Assembly (NCBI GenBank): GCA_043817715.1
Contig: JBDRGO010000051.1
Coordinates: forward strand, 1 to 7,505
DNA length: 7,505 nt
Direction of reading: 5' to 3'
Source: JAFGBZ01 sp043817715
Lineage (GTDB): Archaea > Iainarchaeota > Iainarchaeia > Iainarchaeales > JAFGBZ01
How positions within the stretch are numbered: position 1 is the first letter of the stretch; every line of letters begins with the position of its first letter. Below the pieces are notes generated by a model. It was not told the DNA's origin, ran no database searches, and saw only the letters and a list, made by a program, of their open reading frames with translations. The translations under genes and the position numbers were made by a program. Positions 6,342-7,505 of this stretch are shown here, piece by piece.

Positions 6342-6448
6342 AAAAAAAAGAAAAATTGAAATTGAATGAAAAAGGAAAAAAAATTGAATGAAAAAGGAAA
6401 GGAAATGAAAAAAATTGAATTAGTTAAAGGAGTTGAATTAAATGAAAA
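6322..6448. repeat. 16-nt direct repeat flanking the hisI-hisG gap
   Basis: TTGAATTAAATGAAAA occurs at 6322-6337 (last codons of the HisA-HisI gene) and again at 6433-6448 (hisG start region, including its ATG). The two copies bracket the 100-bp gap. In such an A-rich region chance is possible, but 16 exact bases at both borders fit a past duplication or a deletion between micro-repeats. Confidence 0.4.
6359..6400 (+). repeat. Two tandem copies of a 20-nt A/G-rich unit in the hisI-hisG gap
   Basis: AAATTGAATGAAAAAGGAAA is present at 6359-6378 and 6381-6400 (22-bp period). It fills the centre of the 6342-6441 spacer. The rest of the spacer is almost wholly A and G and ends in the hisG ribosome binding site. 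No clear promoter, terminator or HisE remnant is visible. It is probably slippage-derived spacer sequence. Confidence 0.6.
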
Positions 6449-7326
6449 ATGAAAACAAAAAACTTGTAGTAGGAATTCCAAAAGGAAGCCTGCAGGAAGC
6501 AACAATTGATTTATTCAATAAGGCAGGAATTGAAATCAAGGTAAGTTCAAGAAGCTATTATCCTTCAATTAATGATTCAGAAATTGACGTGATAATGGTT
6601 CGCGCGCAGGAAATGGCAAGATATGTTGAAGACGGAGTAATTGATGTCGGCTTTACTGGAAATGACTGGGTTCAGGAATGCAATGCAAAAGTAACTGAAA
6701 TCGTGGAGCTAGTTTATGCAAAGCAGTCAATGAATAAAGTGAAATGGGTTCTTGCGGTTCCGGAAAATTCAAAAATTAATTCAGCTAAAGATTTGAATAG
6801 AAAAATTATTGCAACTGAACTGGTTAATGTAACAAAAAAATGGCTTAAAAAAAATAAGGTAAAGGCAAAAGTTGAATTTTCCTGGGGCGCTACTGAAACA
6901 AAATGCCCTTATTTGGCGGATGCAATAGTTGAATTGACTGAAACTGGCTCAACATTAAGAAAAAACAATTTACGCATAGTGGATACAATAATGGAATCAA
7001 GCACAAGAATGATTGCAAACAAAAATGCATTAAAAAATAAATGGAAAAAAGAAAAAATTGAATTCATTAAAATTCTCTTGGAAGCAGTGCTTGAAGCAAA
7101 AAAAAGAGTTTTGCTTGAAATGAATGTGAATAAAAAAAACTTCAAAAAACTTATTTCAATTCTTCCAGCAATGAAATACCCAACAATCAGCCCATTATAT
7201 CAGGAACAAGGATATGCAGTAAAAATAGCAGTAGAAAAAAGCTTTGTGCCGAAATTAATTCCAAAAATAAAGAAATACGGAGGAACAGACATACTGGAAT
7301 ATGAGTTATTGAAAGTGATAAAATAA
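6442..7326 (+). CDS. hisG: ATP phosphoribosyltransferase, long form
   Basis: First and committed step: ATP + PRPP to phosphoribosyl-ATP. At 294 residues it is the long form, with the two-lobed catalytic part followed by a C-terminal domain (about 215-294) of the ACT-like type that binds histidine for feedback inhibition in this family. The PRPP-binding loop is visible at 160-172 (D160, E164, T168, G169, T171) and is followed by VDTIMESSTRMIAN. The C-terminal domain has the typical ILPAMKYPTISPL segment. Because it is the long form it should not need a HisZ partner. The ATG at 6442 has AAAGGAG at 6426-6432, 9 nt upstream. It is last of the biosynthetic genes, after a 100-bp spacer, and probably on the same transcript. 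Confidence 0.97.
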   Translation: MKNENKKLVVGIPKGSLQEATIDLFNKAGIEIKVSSRSYYPSINDSEIDVIMVRAQEMARYVEDGVIDVGFTGNDWVQECNAKVTEIVELVYAKQSMNKVKWVLAVPENSKINSAKDLNRKIIATELVNVTKKWLKKNKVKAKVEFSWGATETKCPYLADAIVELTETGSTLRKNNLRIVDTIMESSTRMIANKNALKNKWKKEKIEFIKILLEAVLEAKKRVLLEMNVNKKNFKKLISILPAMKYPTISPLYQEQGYAVKIAVEKSFVPKLIPKIKKYGGTDILEYELLKVIK

Positions 7327-7328
7327 TG

Positions 7329-7348
7329 AAACCCTTAAAAACAGGTTT
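7329..7348. promoter_or_regulatory. Second AAACC-N10-GGTTT element, between hisG and hisS
   Basis: AAACC (7329-7333) and GGTTT (7344-7348) repeat the half-sites and the exact 10-nt spacing of the element at 94-113. The surrounding 51-bp gap could hold a regulator site for hisS. A weak hairpin is also possible, but there is no clean T-run after it, so it is a poor terminator. Confidence 0.25.
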
Positions 7349-7377
7349 TCAGTAAATTAATAAGAAGGCGAATTGAA

Positions 7378-7505
7378 ATGGAATTGAATTTACCAAAAGG
7401 GACAAGGGATTTTCTCCCGCAGGAAATGATTGAAAGAAACAGGATTATTTCAGTTATTAAGGAAGTGTTTGAAGAATATGGATTTTCTCCATTGGAAACA
7501 CCTGC
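7378..7505 (+). CDS. hisS: Histidyl-tRNA synthetase, N-terminal fragment (runs off the window)
   Basis: Class II aminoacyl-tRNA synthetase that charges tRNA-His with histidine. Only the first 42 codons are present, but they hold the diagnostic N-terminus: LPKGTRDFLPQEM followed by a helix and EVFEEYGFSPLETP, leading into motif 1. HisZ, a catalytically dead paralogue, starts similarly. However, the long-form hisG just upstream needs no HisZ, so true HisRS is more likely. The start ATG at 7378 has AAGG at 7365-7368, 9 nt upstream, and matches the family's usual beginning. It lies 51 bp after hisG in the same direction, so it may be co-transcribed or have its own promoter in the spacer. Confidence 0.88.
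   Translation, partial: MELNLPKGTRDFLPQEMIERNRIISVIKEVFEEYGFSPLETP

Noticed and set aside
6366..6452. 28-codon open frame in the hisI-hisG spacer, overlapping the hisG start
   Set aside because: Its Lys/Glu-rich product follows simply from A/G-rich repeats, it has no ribosome binding site of its own and it resembles no family, including HisE.
7328..7350. GAAACC/GGTTTTC hairpin as the operon terminator
   Set aside because: The stem is bulged and short and is not followed by a run of Ts; kept only as a possible regulator site because of the matching element before hisD.

Overview
This AT-rich, strongly A-biased (purine-rich coding strand) window carries a nearly complete histidine biosynthesis operon, all on the + strand. 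The start of a histidyl-tRNA synthetase gene runs off the right edge. Strong GGAGG-type ribosome binding sites, ATGA overlaps, AGA/AGG arginine codons, a long-form HisG and a HAD-type histidinol-phosphatase fused to HisC suggest a compact, lysine-rich archaeal genome. A DPANN or similar lineage is possible, but that placement is inference; no phylogenetic marker is present.

Layout: 1-174 is a non-coding upstream region with a perfect 8-bp hairpin (12-31), an imperfect 20-nt direct repeat (69-88 and 103-122) and an AAACC-N10-GGTTT palindrome (94-113). Then come hisD (175-1494); a HAD phosphatase-HisC fusion broken by a -1 frameshift at an A7 tract (1560-2654 and 2648-3301); hisB (3298-3927); hisH (3924-4526); hisF (4546-5301); a HisA-HisI fusion (5298-6341); a 100-bp A/G-rich gap with short repeats (6342-6441); hisG (6442-7326); a 51-bp spacer with a second AAACC-N10-GGTTT element; and the first 42 codons of hisS (7378 to the edge).

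The genes and fused domains lie in exactly the reverse of pathway order: HisD (steps 9-10), phosphatase (8), HisC (7), HisB (6), HisH/HisF (5), HisA (4), HisI (3), [HisE (2) missing], HisG (1). Every step from PRPP and ATP to histidine is present except phosphoribosyl-ATP pyrophosphatase (HisE). By this order HisE would sit where the 100-bp repeat-bearing gap lies. hisS at the end would use the histidine made.

Points most worth a second look: the reverse-colinear order, the HisA-HisI fusion, the A AAA AAA slip site inside HisC, the missing hisE, an Asp-to-Glu change at a catalytic position of HisA, and the operator-like element shared by the hisD and hisS upstream regions. I saw no mobile element, CRISPR array, tRNA or rRNA.
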